From Chitinophagales bacterium (GTDB lineage Bacteria; Bacteroidota; Bacteroidia; Chitinophagales; Chitinophagaceae), in NCBI GenBank assembly GCA_026936105.1, contig JAIXKI010000031.1, positions 62,001 to 126,000 of the forward strand: a stretch of 64,000 nt of DNA, written 5' to 3'. Within the stretch, counting starts at the first letter, position 1. Every line of letters starts with the position of its first letter. The notes beneath the pieces were generated by a model. It saw only the letters and a program-made list of their open reading frames with translations, was not told the origin of the DNA and did not search any database. The position numbers were made by a program, and so were the translations under genes. Positions 9,801 to 17,527 of the stretch are shown here, one piece after another.

Positions 9801-10667
9801 GCCTTGCAGATCAATGATACCGTACGCTCCTACTTTGACAACTATTCCAATTTCAAATGGCAAAGAAGCACCGATAACGGTAATAACTGGTCCGACATCA
9901 CAGCAGCTGTGGACACCACCCTTGATTACAATGGTTCCACTTATCAATTCGTAACAACTTACACCATACCTCCGGGCCATACCAACATGTCCGACAGCGC
10001 CGATCTATACCGTGTAGTGGTGGCCACCACATCTGCCAACCTGGCCAATCAGAATTGTCTGTACACCGATGCATCTACCATTATCACCGTTTCTGTAAAT
10101 GATTGTGGCAAATTGTTGGGATTGGACCTGCTTTCTTTCAATGGCAAGCTTGTGAATGGCAGTGCTGAACTTAGCTGGATAACAGCTAATGAAGAAGTCC
10201 CTGTTTCTTTTGATGTTGAGAAAAGCCCGGATGGAATAAACTTTTCGGTTATCACCACAGTAAACGGGAAAGGGAAAAGCGGAGCCAATAACAATTACCG
10301 GTTTACCGATCCTTACAGGATCAACGGCAATACATGGTATCGCCTGGTGATGCACTCCGGCGAAGGGGCCATAAAATATTCAAAGACCCTGTTCTTCAAT
10401 AAAGGCTCCGATGAGATCAGTCTTAATAACGTGGTCAATCCGTTTAACAGTGCACTTAATTTCGAAGTCCTAGTACCTCAAAGTTCAAGATTAGATGTTT
10501 CACTCATCAATCTGACCGGAACGGAGATCAGGAAAGAAAGTTTCAGGGTCAATGAAGGCGCTAACAACCTGAGCATAAGAAACACTGAAGACCTGCCGGC
10601 AGGAGTGTATATCCTCCAGGTAATGGGCCAGGGGCAGGTCATCAAAAGGAAGGTGCTGAAGAGATAA
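6849..10667 (+). CDS. Large secreted T9SS surface protein, paralogue 2
   Basis: A 1272-residue exported protein, the longest of the array. It has a signal peptide (1-29, ending KTSFAQ). An extra N-terminal beta-rich domain (~30-250, VGVSSNPADNASYSGQ..., ISWYETP) is absent from the other two. Two pre-peptidase-C-like domains follow (from DDCSNPIALVSG ~252 and from FNDECTNATNI ~386, each with YDVWY(R/K)F). Next comes the shared core (VRFGNSYVNISKK, GDTLEIRF, LCTNSTGLNNAVENGGTFG, NLCPNTYYEFSAW, GGGGNDWAMDDIAIATCLP), then a type A T9SS domain ending VLKR. Blocks such as 9736-9795 are almost base-identical to paralogue 1, which suggests recent duplication or gene conversion. No promoter of its own was seen, so transcription may come from the truncated copy upstream. 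Function unknown; likely adhesin or matrix-like by architecture (inference). Confidence 0.8.
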   Translation: MKLSILLRYLFQFLIFLGLLFLSKTSFAQTFVGVSSNPADNASYSGQTVDVTPVAGMQVNDLVIIYAQYRSTSYSLSISTTGGQSWTSETQYNTTDQRIRIFWCSFNGFWAANPVIKSSSGSSPFSVTMYVFRPTSVTNTWHKHIGPNNNNPNAASISITGVTTTVANTVNMAFWGNAAANTWGTLTGAGWSKAGLSNQYRNTAGSGQSQTAAYKIMATAGATGNVSQTQSTGQRTATTIISWYETPMSDDCSNPIALVSGTSCTNVTGNVYGATNEAPSISYDCAGSVVYDVWYRFVAQTLNPTITLSNIGSSFTNPGIELINGDCSNLSAIACGTTSITASFLSPGTTYYIRVFSSGGSPPASPTNAGFDICVVDPAQSPPFNDECTNATNIPIWNTCNNIVGNMAGATLSPGVALSGSCTGTVGYDVWYKFIAVTNNAATVSLSGIGPNFTNSGLQVFSGTCGSLTAIACNNGSSVTTPPLTTGNTYYVRVFSTDASAPDGYAGFSICATTSGAPVRFGNSYVNISKKTAGGVVEKGDTLEIRFTVNHTSGTMTDLRFVDNVPSHTLMLSSSNDSIRIITNEGLSYKSYTIAGGDDAATYQASPGAGEYNIRMNVGFASGSAPNVPSVMTNANTSANGQMASTDKPKGGGGLLYAIAYRVVVTGNPGDTITLFPAEFIYHDGNLGSDITLTATPFKILINDPLNLCTNSTGLNNAVENGGTFGSGIPLTRTSDLATPIPGYTFVPDVSLFPSSSGAISSVGDGRYSIVKNNSPKGSSFANAGRVPVCPTVGYNDPANCNNRMFGGHWDVAGDHSGTNNAAGNAPPDLSTPSGYMLEVNADYVASEVYRQTITNLCPNTYYEFSAWVKNICHTCGIDSLGKGAGKSTLPGKENGYPGVLPNLTFALNGLDYYNTGELDTVGWLKKGFVFKTKPGQTTATFSIRNNAQGGGGNDWAMDDIAIATCLPTMQYSPSINPFVCMGNALQINDTVRSYFDNYSNFKWQRSTDNGNNWSDITAAVDTTLDYNGSTYQFVTTYTIPPGHTNMSDSADLYRVVVATTSANLANQNCLYTDASTIITVSVNDCGKLLGLDLLSFNGKLVNGSAELSWITANEEVPVSFDVEKSPDGINFSVITTVNGKGKSGANNNYRFTDPYRINGNTWYRLVMHSGEGAIKYSKTLFFNKGSDEISLNNVVNPFNSALNFEVLVPQSSRLDVSLINLTGTEIRKESFRVNEGANNLSIRNTEDLPAGVYILQVMGQGQVIKRKVLKR

Positions 10668-10779
10668 ACAAGTCTGTGGCACTTTACTGAAGACACAGAT
10701 CAATACATTCTGTAACGATCATAAAGATCTCAACGATCTTTGGGCGTTTACATAGAAATTTCCCGACTGACAATTACTA

Positions 10780-10809
10780 TTGTTTCAGGTGTAAACTTAT
10801 TATACTTTG
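10780..10809 (+). promoter_or_regulatory. Promoter of the third array gene
   Basis: TTG (10780-10782), an 18-base spacer, then TATACTTTG (10801-10809), conserved in the duplicated copy at 6380-6409. It lies about 40 bases before ATG 10851, which favours that start over the upstream in-frame ATG at 10740. Confidence 0.5.
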
Positions 10810-10850
10810 ACGGATTGAGTATAATCTGTGAAAACGGGAAACTCCATTCT

Positions 10851-13118
10851 ATGAAACAACTTGTACTCAGGAAATCCAGAATACTGCATTATGCGATCTT
10901 CACATTAATGATCTGTTGTGGTGTCTTACCGGCAATGGCACAGCCTGACATCGGAAGAAGTTATATCAATATCACTAAAGGTAATAACGGCGGAACGGTG
11001 GAACCGGGTGACACATTAGAGATCAGGGCATCTTTTGTCGTCACTTCAGGCACTTATGACAGTTGTGGCTATTTTGATGCAGTGCCATCCGGTACAACAT
11101 ATATTCCCGGCACAATAAGGGTGCTGACCAATGAAGGAAAGCTTTACAAACAATTCACCGATGCATACGGAGATGATGCAGGATATAAAACCGGTAGTAA
11201 TATCCGCATCAACTTAGGATACAAAACCGGATCTTCGCCTGCCACTCCTTTCAGGCGGGGCAGAGTGGCAAATAACCATCGGCCCTCTTTTTATAACAGT
11301 GCCTGTATCATGATCGCAACATTCAGGGTAAGGGTGACTGCCACAATGGGGTCTAATATTTATATGACAGGGGGATATATGACTTATAAAAGCGGGAGCG
11401 GATCTGTAAAAAGTCTGCCGCTAAATACAAAAGTCATTCAGCTATATCCCAATTACGGTATCTGCGCCAATACTGTCGGCACCAATGCACTCGGCACAGA
11501 GAACAACGGAACCTTCGGAAGCGGCAAGAATAAAAACCGCGGCCCTTCAGCCAATGTACCTGCAGGCTATGGGTATAAAATCTTCGATACCGGAACACCA
11601 AATGACTATTTCTATGGGATTTCTAACAACACTTCTACCAAATCCAATTATACCACATCCAATGCATGGCCAATACCTGATAACAGTTCACCCACTCACC
11701 GGGTGTTTACAGTCTGGGACATCATCGGAGATCATACCGGAGCCGCTTCACCCACTGCGGGCAATCCTCCTGCAGATACAGTGAATGGCACGGGAGGATA
11801 TATGCTGGTGATCAACTCCGCATACAGGATAGATTCTGCTTTTGTTCAGACCATCACAGGGCTTTGTCCCAACACTTATTACGAGATCTCCTGCTGGATG
11901 CGTAACATTTGTTCAAGATGCGGATGCGATTCAACGGGTAAAGGAGCAGGAAGCAAAGGTTATATTCCTACAGGCCCCGGAGATTCATCAGGAGTGCATC
12001 CCAACCTTTCCTTCCAGGTTGACGGAATTGATTATTACACAACGGGTGACCTTCCTTACACCGGCCAGTGGGTGAAAAAAGGATTCACTTACCTGACAGG
12101 GCCAACACAAACAAGTTTTACCCTGAAATATTTCAATAATGCTCCCGGTGGTGGTGGTAACGACTGGGCGCTGGATGATATATCCGTGGCCACTTGTCTT
12201 CCAAACATGAAATATTCTCCTTCGATCACACCACAGGTTTGCGCAGGAAATCTTTTAGAGATATACGACACCGTGCGTTCTTTCTTTAACAACTATTCTT
12301 ACTTCAAATGGCAACGCAGCACCGATCATGGAAGCAACTGGTCTGACATTACCGGCGTGACAGATACAACATTAGTGTTTAACGGAACGAACTATGAGTT
12401 CCTGACCAAGTACACCATTCCGCCCGCTCATACCAAGATAACAGACAGCGCTGACCTTTACCGGGTGGTGGTGGCCAGCACTCCTTCCAATTTGTCCAAT
12501 TCAAATTGCCTGTACACAGATTCGACTTCCATCATTACTTTATCAGTAAACAATTGCGGCATCCCCCTTGAATTGAACCTTCTTTCTTTCACGGGAAAAC
12601 TTATAAGCGGAAATGCAACGCTGCAATGGGTAACAGCCAATGAAGATGAACCTGTATATTTTGGTGTAGAAAGCAGTATTGATGGAATAAATTTTACCCA
12701 ATTAACCACAATAAAAGGATATGGAGGAAGATCATCAAATAACTATTATTATTATTCCGATCCAACTCCTGTTTATGGCCGTGCATGGTACCGGGTAGCC
12801 ATATACAATGAAAAAGGGAACATAAAATATTCACGGACCATTCTTCTGAATTCACAATTGCCTGTATTTGATTTGAAAAACGTGATCAATCCGTTCAGCA
12901 ATGAACTTCACTTTGATGTTTCCATCCCTAAAGATTCACGAGTGGCTGTCACTTTGATCAGTTTATCGGGTAAGCAGGTGCGTAAAGAAAGCTTTATTGC
13001 CAATGAAGGTGACAACAGGCTCACCCTTCATGGAACCGGTAATTTACCGGAAGGGGTATATATACTTCAGGTGAATTATCAGGGCCGGGCAATTAACAGA
13101 AAAGTGATGAAAAAATAA
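10851..13118 (+). CDS. Secreted T9SS surface protein, paralogue 3
   Basis: A 755-residue exported protein. The start at 10851 gives a clean signal peptide (MKQLVLRKS...LPAMAQPD), and the inferred promoter lies between it and the alternative ATG at 10740. It lacks the pre-peptidase-C-like domain of the other two: the mature protein begins directly with the INITKGNNGG/GDTLEIRAS module, then NTVGTNALGTENNGTFGSG, GLCPNTYYEISCW, CSRCGCDSTG, GGGGNDWALDDISVATCLP, FKWQRSTDHGSNW and a T9SS type A domain ending KVMKK. It is the most diverged of the three and the source of the truncated copy upstream. It is followed by a strong hairpin terminator. Role unknown. Confidence 0.8.
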   Translation: MKQLVLRKSRILHYAIFTLMICCGVLPAMAQPDIGRSYINITKGNNGGTVEPGDTLEIRASFVVTSGTYDSCGYFDAVPSGTTYIPGTIRVLTNEGKLYKQFTDAYGDDAGYKTGSNIRINLGYKTGSSPATPFRRGRVANNHRPSFYNSACIMIATFRVRVTATMGSNIYMTGGYMTYKSGSGSVKSLPLNTKVIQLYPNYGICANTVGTNALGTENNGTFGSGKNKNRGPSANVPAGYGYKIFDTGTPNDYFYGISNNTSTKSNYTTSNAWPIPDNSSPTHRVFTVWDIIGDHTGAASPTAGNPPADTVNGTGGYMLVINSAYRIDSAFVQTITGLCPNTYYEISCWMRNICSRCGCDSTGKGAGSKGYIPTGPGDSSGVHPNLSFQVDGIDYYTTGDLPYTGQWVKKGFTYLTGPTQTSFTLKYFNNAPGGGGNDWALDDISVATCLPNMKYSPSITPQVCAGNLLEIYDTVRSFFNNYSYFKWQRSTDHGSNWSDITGVTDTTLVFNGTNYEFLTKYTIPPAHTKITDSADLYRVVVASTPSNLSNSNCLYTDSTSIITLSVNNCGIPLELNLLSFTGKLISGNATLQWVTANEDEPVYFGVESSIDGINFTQLTTIKGYGGRSSNNYYYYSDPTPVYGRAWYRVAIYNEKGNIKYSRTILLNSQLPVFDLKNVINPFSNELHFDVSIPKDSRVAVTLISLSGKQVRKESFIANEGDNRLTLHGTGNLPEGVYILQVNYQGRAINRKVMKK

Positions 13119-13173
13119 TTATGATCCGGTACGGGTCAGCACCTGCTTTCTCTTTCCGTGCCTTTACCAAGTC

Positions 13174-13205
13174 AAGCCGCCGCAACTATCCGGCGGCTTC
13201 TTTTT
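13174..13205. terminator. Terminator between the array and lspA
   Basis: A perfect 9-bp stem, AAGCCGCCG (13174-13182) with CGGCGGCTT (13191-13199) and an 8-base loop, followed on the plus strand by CTTTTTC. It ends the array transcript and probably also the minus-strand lspA transcript, although the U-tract on that side is poor. Confidence 0.8.
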
Positions 13206-13904
13206 CTAAGATACCTGTACCTTATCGCTCACATCGGCGCTTGTTTCAGTAACAGAGATCTGGTCTTCATTACGTTTTTTAAAAAACTTTTTCTGGAACA
13301 ACAGTAAAGTGATTACACCAATGGAAATTGAAGCATCGGCAATATTGAATATGGGGCTGAAGAATTCAAAATCATCTCCGCCAACGAAGGGAAACCAGGA
13401 AGGGAAATGAGATCTGATAATGGGGAAATATAGCATGTCCACCACGCTTCCGTGCAGGAAGCCTGCATAACCATGAGAAGAGAATGATGCAACACCCGAA
13501 TAGGTCAAATATTCATGCAGGGAAGCATCATAATGCAATCCTTTATCAAAGATCAGCCCGTAAAACATACTGTCAATAAGATTGCCCAAAGCGCCAGCAT
13601 AGATCAAAGCTGCACAAATGATAAAGCCACGGCTGTGTTTCTGTTTAACAATTTTAGTTAAATACCAGGTGCCAAATATGACGGCAGCCAGTCTGAAAAG
13701 TGTCAGTATCATCTTGCCCGTTTCATTCCCGAATTTCCAGCCCCAGGCCATTCCGGGGTTTTCAATAAAATGTAAACGGAACCAGGAAAAGCCAAATACA
13801 CGCAGCACTTCACCGGTAGGGTAACAGGTCTTGATCCATATCTTCAGTGCCTGGTCAAACACAATGATCAATGCAATAAATAAAAAAACATTACGAAGCT
13901 TCAC
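13206..13904 (-). CDS. lspA: Lipoprotein signal peptidase (signal peptidase II)
   Basis: Cleaves prolipoproteins ahead of the lipidated cysteine in the inner membrane. Hydrophobic segments and the two catalytic aspartate motifs are visible: GSVVDMLYFP and FNIADASISIG. FDQALK near the N-terminus and FIENPGMAWG are also typical. About 232 residues, longer than the ~160 of enterobacterial LspA; the extra length lies in an insertion between the third and fourth segments (DKGLHYDASLHEYL...HGYAGFLHG and the SWFPFVGGDDFEFFS stretch), as in other Bacteroidota enzymes. I choose GTG at 13904. The longer TTG start at 13925 falls inside a perfect TATATTTG promoter motif. Lipoproteins elsewhere in the window (HmuY, CzcB) are its likely substrates. 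Confidence 0.92.
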   Translation of the reverse strand: MKLRNVFLFIALIIVFDQALKIWIKTCYPTGEVLRVFGFSWFRLHFIENPGMAWGWKFGNETGKMILTLFRLAAVIFGTWYLTKIVKQKHSRGFIICAALIYAGALGNLIDSMFYGLIFDKGLHYDASLHEYLTYSGVASFSSHGYAGFLHGSVVDMLYFPIIRSHFPSWFPFVGGDDFEFFSPIFNIADASISIGVITLLLFQKKFFKKRNEDQISVTETSADVSDKVQVS

Positions 13905-13922
13905 TTCAGTGATTTTAAGCAA

Positions 13923-13930
13923 CAAATATA
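13923..13930 (-). promoter_or_regulatory. -7 element of lspA promoter
   Basis: TATATTTG on the minus strand is a full match to TAnnTTTG. No clear TTG is seen at the -33 position. Transcription would start about 12 bases before the GTG at 13904, which decides the start codon. Confidence 0.5.
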
Positions 13931-14006
13931 TGAATTCAGCACAGGCAGGCGGAAAGGTTAACTGTTAAACCTGAATTACACAATCCAAAAAGATCAAAGA
14001 CAATAT

Positions 14007-16529
14007 TCATTCTTCATAATAAACCCTCTTCACCCGTTGGGAAATTCCGGTCATAATTTCATAGGGTATCGTACCTGCCCAGCGTGCCAGGATTTCCACC
14101 GGCAATTCTTTTCCGAAGATGATGACCTCATCTCCTTCTTTTACATTGGGTATTCCGGTAATATCAATCATGGTCATGTCCATGCAAACAGTTCCAATTA
14201 CCGGCGCCAATATTCCCTGCCCGTTAGCTGAACCATTCCCGTCCGTACCGGCATGGATGGGCATCCATATCTTTCCTATCCCGTTACTTAACCGCCTTGA
14301 AAAACCATCTGCGTAACCTATGCGTACGGTGGCAATGACAGAATCCCTGCTGACCTTACCTATCCTGCTGTAACTGACCGTTTCGCCCGACTTCAGTTCT
14401 TTTATCTGGGCAATGGTAGAACGGAGTGTTGCCACCGTATGCAGAGCAAGATTATTCTCTGCAGCACTATTGATACCATACAAACCAATTCCCGGCCGCA
14501 CCATATCTAATTGCATTTCCGGATGACGAATAATAGCTGCCGAATTGGATATGTGTTTTAAAAAAGAATATCCGAGTTTTTTTTCTAATCTTCCTGCACA
14601 ATCCAGAAACAAGGAATACTGATGCCGGGTAAAATCATCCTGAGCAGGATCTTCAGATGCGGCCAGGTGTGAAAACACACTCTGTACCCGGAAAGATGAA
14701 GTGGAAGAAAGTGCAGATGCCAGTTTCTCTATTTCATCATCACGGAAACCCAGGCGGTTCATTCCTGTTTCAATTTCTATATGAACAGGAAACTGCTGTA
14801 AATTTTCTTTCTTAAGATAATGATCCAGTGCCTGCAATATGCCAAAAGAATATACTTCAGGCTCCAGATTATTCTCCACCATTGTTCCAAAACTGCTTTC
14901 CTCGGGATTCACCACCATGACCGGTAAAGTGATCCCTGCTTTGCGTAATTCAACACCTTCATCAACATAGGCCACTCCGAGATAATCCACTTTATGATAC
15001 TGCAGCACACCTGCGATCTCTGCGCCACCACTCCCATAAGCAAAAGCCTTCACCATGGCCATTATTTTTGTCGAAGGATTCAGAATCTGACGGAATAGCT
15101 TCAGGTTTTCAGACAATGCGGTCAGGTTAATTTCCAAAACGGTCTGATGAACTTTCTGCTCCAGTAATGATACGATCCTTTCGAATTCAAATATCCGGGC
15201 GCCTTTTATCAGGATTGCTTCTTCTTTGAATTTCGATGCCCTGAATTGCCTTAAGAATGTCTCCGTATTTAAAAAATAATCCTGCTGAATGGAAGTGTGC
15301 TGAATCAGTGCAGGCAAATGATGGGTTATACGGCTGCCAATGCCAATGATCCTTCCTATGCCATGTTGCTGTATCGTTTCCGCAATATGATCATACAGGT
15401 CCTCATCACTGATGCCTGCCTGAAGAAAATCAGAGATGATCAGTGTTTTCTTTGTACCGGCGCTCTGCTGATCCAAAAAATTCAATGCGATCTCCAGAGA
15501 GCTCAGGTCAGCGCTGTAGCTGTCATTGATGATCACACAATGGTTCGATCCTTTTATTAACTCCAGCCGCATGTTTACCGGCTGAAGCTTTTTCATTCTT
15601 TCTATGATCTTTTCAATATCATTTCCCAAATGCAAAAGCAAACAACAGCAGGTCACCGCATTTTCAACAGATGCATCATCCGTGAACGGGATCGTTACGT
15701 TACATTCTTTATCCTCACACAAAATAGAAATCTCAGTTTTGTCAATACCTTTTTTAATTTCCTGAACAATGAAATGATTTTTTTCTGAAGATCCCCAGGT
15801 CAGCACTTTCAGGTCACTGTTCATATATTCAAAAACAGTATCCTGTCCTTCAAAATCTGCTTCCCTCCCGATCAGGATCTTACAATTGCGAAATAAAGTA
15901 AGCTTCTCCCTGAACTTGTGCGCATGGTCAATAAATCCTTCGCTGTGTGCTTCGCCTATATTCGTCAGGATGCCGATATCGGGCCGGATGATCCTTTCAA
16001 GACGATTCATTTCTCCCTGTTTTGATATGCCTGCTTCAAAGATGCCAAGCGTATAGTGATCATTCATCTGCCATACACTCAGCGGCACACCGGTCTGCGA
16101 ATTATAACTTTTAGGGCTGCGCACTATGTCATAGTCTTCATGCAATAACTGGTAAAGCCATTCTTTCACCATCGTTTTTCCGTTACTTCCGGTAATACCG
16201 ATCACAGGGAAATGAAAACGGCTTCGATGAAAAGCAGCCAATTCCTGTAAAGCGCTCAATGTATCCCCGGCCAAAATAAAATTTGCTTCAGGAAAAAGGG
16301 ACAGATCAATATTGTCACTGATCACAAAACTCCTTACCCCTTTTGCATACAATTCTGAAATAAATGAATGCCCGTCCCTGACCGGACCTTTTATTGCAAA
16401 GAAAACCGATGTTTCCGGAGCAAACACCTTACGGCTGTCCAGCAGGATCTGGTCCACATCGCTGTCATGATGCATTTGCAACAGATCACCATTGATGATA
16501 GAAGAGATCTCACTTACCGGGTAGTTCAT
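14007..16529 (-). CDS. murF-alr: Bifunctional MurF ligase / alanine racemase
   Basis: A fusion of two consecutive peptidoglycan-precursor activities. The N-terminal ~450 residues are UDP-MurNAc-tripeptide:D-Ala-D-Ala ligase, with the ATP loop GITGSNGKTMVKEW, TNIGEAHSEGF and NDSYSADLSS. The C-terminal ~370 residues are PLP-dependent alanine racemase, with MAMVKAFAYGSG (the Lys binds PLP), MNRLGFR, MVRPGIGLYGIN, GYADGFSRRL and GTVCMDMTMID. D-Ala made by the racemase supplies the substrate that becomes D-Ala-D-Ala. This fusion is common in Bacteroidota. ATG at 16529 (MNYPVSEISS) gives 840 residues and overlaps the 3' end of the upstream membrane-protein gene by 20 bp. Starts further up (16556) are possible but only lengthen that overlap. 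Confidence 0.93.
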   Translation of the reverse strand: MNYPVSEISSIINGDLLQMHHDSDVDQILLDSRKVFAPETSVFFAIKGPVRDGHSFISELYAKGVRSFVISDNIDLSLFPEANFILAGDTLSALQELAAFHRSRFHFPVIGITGSNGKTMVKEWLYQLLHEDYDIVRSPKSYNSQTGVPLSVWQMNDHYTLGIFEAGISKQGEMNRLERIIRPDIGILTNIGEAHSEGFIDHAHKFREKLTLFRNCKILIGREADFEGQDTVFEYMNSDLKVLTWGSSEKNHFIVQEIKKGIDKTEISILCEDKECNVTIPFTDDASVENAVTCCCLLLHLGNDIEKIIERMKKLQPVNMRLELIKGSNHCVIINDSYSADLSSLEIALNFLDQQSAGTKKTLIISDFLQAGISDEDLYDHIAETIQQHGIGRIIGIGSRITHHLPALIQHTSIQQDYFLNTETFLRQFRASKFKEEAILIKGARIFEFERIVSLLEQKVHQTVLEINLTALSENLKLFRQILNPSTKIMAMVKAFAYGSGGAEIAGVLQYHKVDYLGVAYVDEGVELRKAGITLPVMVVNPEESSFGTMVENNLEPEVYSFGILQALDHYLKKENLQQFPVHIEIETGMNRLGFRDDEIEKLASALSSTSSFRVQSVFSHLAASEDPAQDDFTRHQYSLFLDCAGRLEKKLGYSFLKHISNSAAIIRHPEMQLDMVRPGIGLYGINSAAENNLALHTVATLRSTIAQIKELKSGETVSYSRIGKVSRDSVIATVRIGYADGFSRRLSNGIGKIWMPIHAGTDGNGSANGQGILAPVIGTVCMDMTMIDITGIPNVKEGDEVIIFGKELPVEILARWAGTIPYEIMTGISQRVKRVYYEE

Positions 16530-17457
16530 TCTTATCAGCGTTTTTTGCAGCTTCATATATCGAATAGGCAATAGATCCGCCAATGCACACCACGATGACC
16601 ATCATGGAGGCATAGATCGGAACCGTAAAATGGAAAATCTCTGCCAGCATTTTAAGCCCGATAAAAACAAGCACAATGGCAATGCCCTGCTGCAGGTGCC
16701 CGAATTTGTTTACTGCCCCTCTGAGCAGGAAGAACATGGAACGCAAGCCCAGCACGGCAAAAATATTGGAAGTATAGATTACCATTTTATTTCTCGTGAT
16801 GCCCATTACTGCAGGAATGGAATCAAATGCAAACACAATATCCGTCATTGCCAGCATGACGACCACTACGAACAAAGTAGTATAAGCAGGCTTATGCCGG
16901 ATACGGATAATGTATTTCCCATTACCATCGTGCGGAACCAGGGGAAGAAACCGGTTCAAAAATCTGTAAACCCTGCTTTTTTGAGGATCAAACTCATGCT
17001 CTTCTTTTGAAGAGAACATCTTAATCCCGGTATAAACCAGGAATGCTCCAAAGATATAAAGTACCCATTCAAATTTTTCCACCAGCGCAACACCTACAGT
17101 AATAAAAATCACACGGAAAATAATAGCCATCAGAATACCGATCAGCAACACCTGCCCGTAATATTTCTCTTTGATGGAAAAAGAAGAAAAGATCAGTATA
17201 AAGACAAAAATATTGTCAATACTCAGGCTCCATTCCATCAGGTAACCGCTCAGGTATTGAAATGCCAGCACTTCACCATCCTCTTTCCAGATAAAAACGA
17301 AGAAAGCCAATGCAAGAAGGATCCAGAAAAATGTCTGAAACAGCGCCTGCCTGATGCTGATCACTTTATTCTTTTTACTGAGAAGGCCAAGATCAAATAC
17401 AAGAGCAACTAATAAAACAATCCCGAAAACGAGGTAGGTGATCTGCTGGGCTGTCAT
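16510..17457 (-). CDS. TerC/Alx-family integral membrane protein
   Basis: A 315-residue multi-pass inner-membrane protein of the TerC family, associated in other bacteria with tellurite resistance and manganese export. About nine hydrophobic segments are visible. The family's acidic membrane motifs are present: EWSLSIDNIFVF in the first half and MTDIVFAFDSIPAVMGI in the second. A basic cytoplasmic loop (QKSRVYRFLNRF) separates the halves. The substrate cannot be read from sequence. It starts at ATG 17457 behind a promoter of the local type. Its stop lies inside the start of murF-alr, so the two are probably co-transcribed. Confidence 0.9.
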   Translation of the reverse strand: MTAQQITYLVFGIVLLVALVFDLGLLSKKNKVISIRQALFQTFFWILLALAFFVFIWKEDGEVLAFQYLSGYLMEWSLSIDNIFVFILIFSSFSIKEKYYGQVLLIGILMAIIFRVIFITVGVALVEKFEWVLYIFGAFLVYTGIKMFSSKEEHEFDPQKSRVYRFLNRFLPLVPHDGNGKYIIRIRHKPAYTTLFVVVVMLAMTDIVFAFDSIPAVMGITRNKMVIYTSNIFAVLGLRSMFFLLRGAVNKFGHLQQGIAIVLVFIGLKMLAEIFHFTVPIYASMMVIVVCIGGSIAYSIYEAAKNADKNELPGK

Positions 17458-17479
17458 TAATAAATTTTAAATGCCGGTG

Positions 17480-17509
17480 CAAAGTTACTGAAACCAAATA
17501 AGGGATTAA
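17480..17509 (-). promoter_or_regulatory. Promoter of the terC-murF/alr transcript
   Basis: On the minus strand: TTA (17509-17507), a 19-base spacer, then TAACTTTG (17487-17480), a full match to TAnnTTTG. The start codon is about 22 bases further on. Confidence 0.6.
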
Positions 17510-17527
17510 CTTGCCTGTTTTTTTTGC

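Noticed and set aside
10740-10850. Upstream ATG adding 37 residues to the third array protein
   Set aside because: The added residues precede a complete signal peptide, and the conserved promoter (10780-10809) lies inside this stretch.
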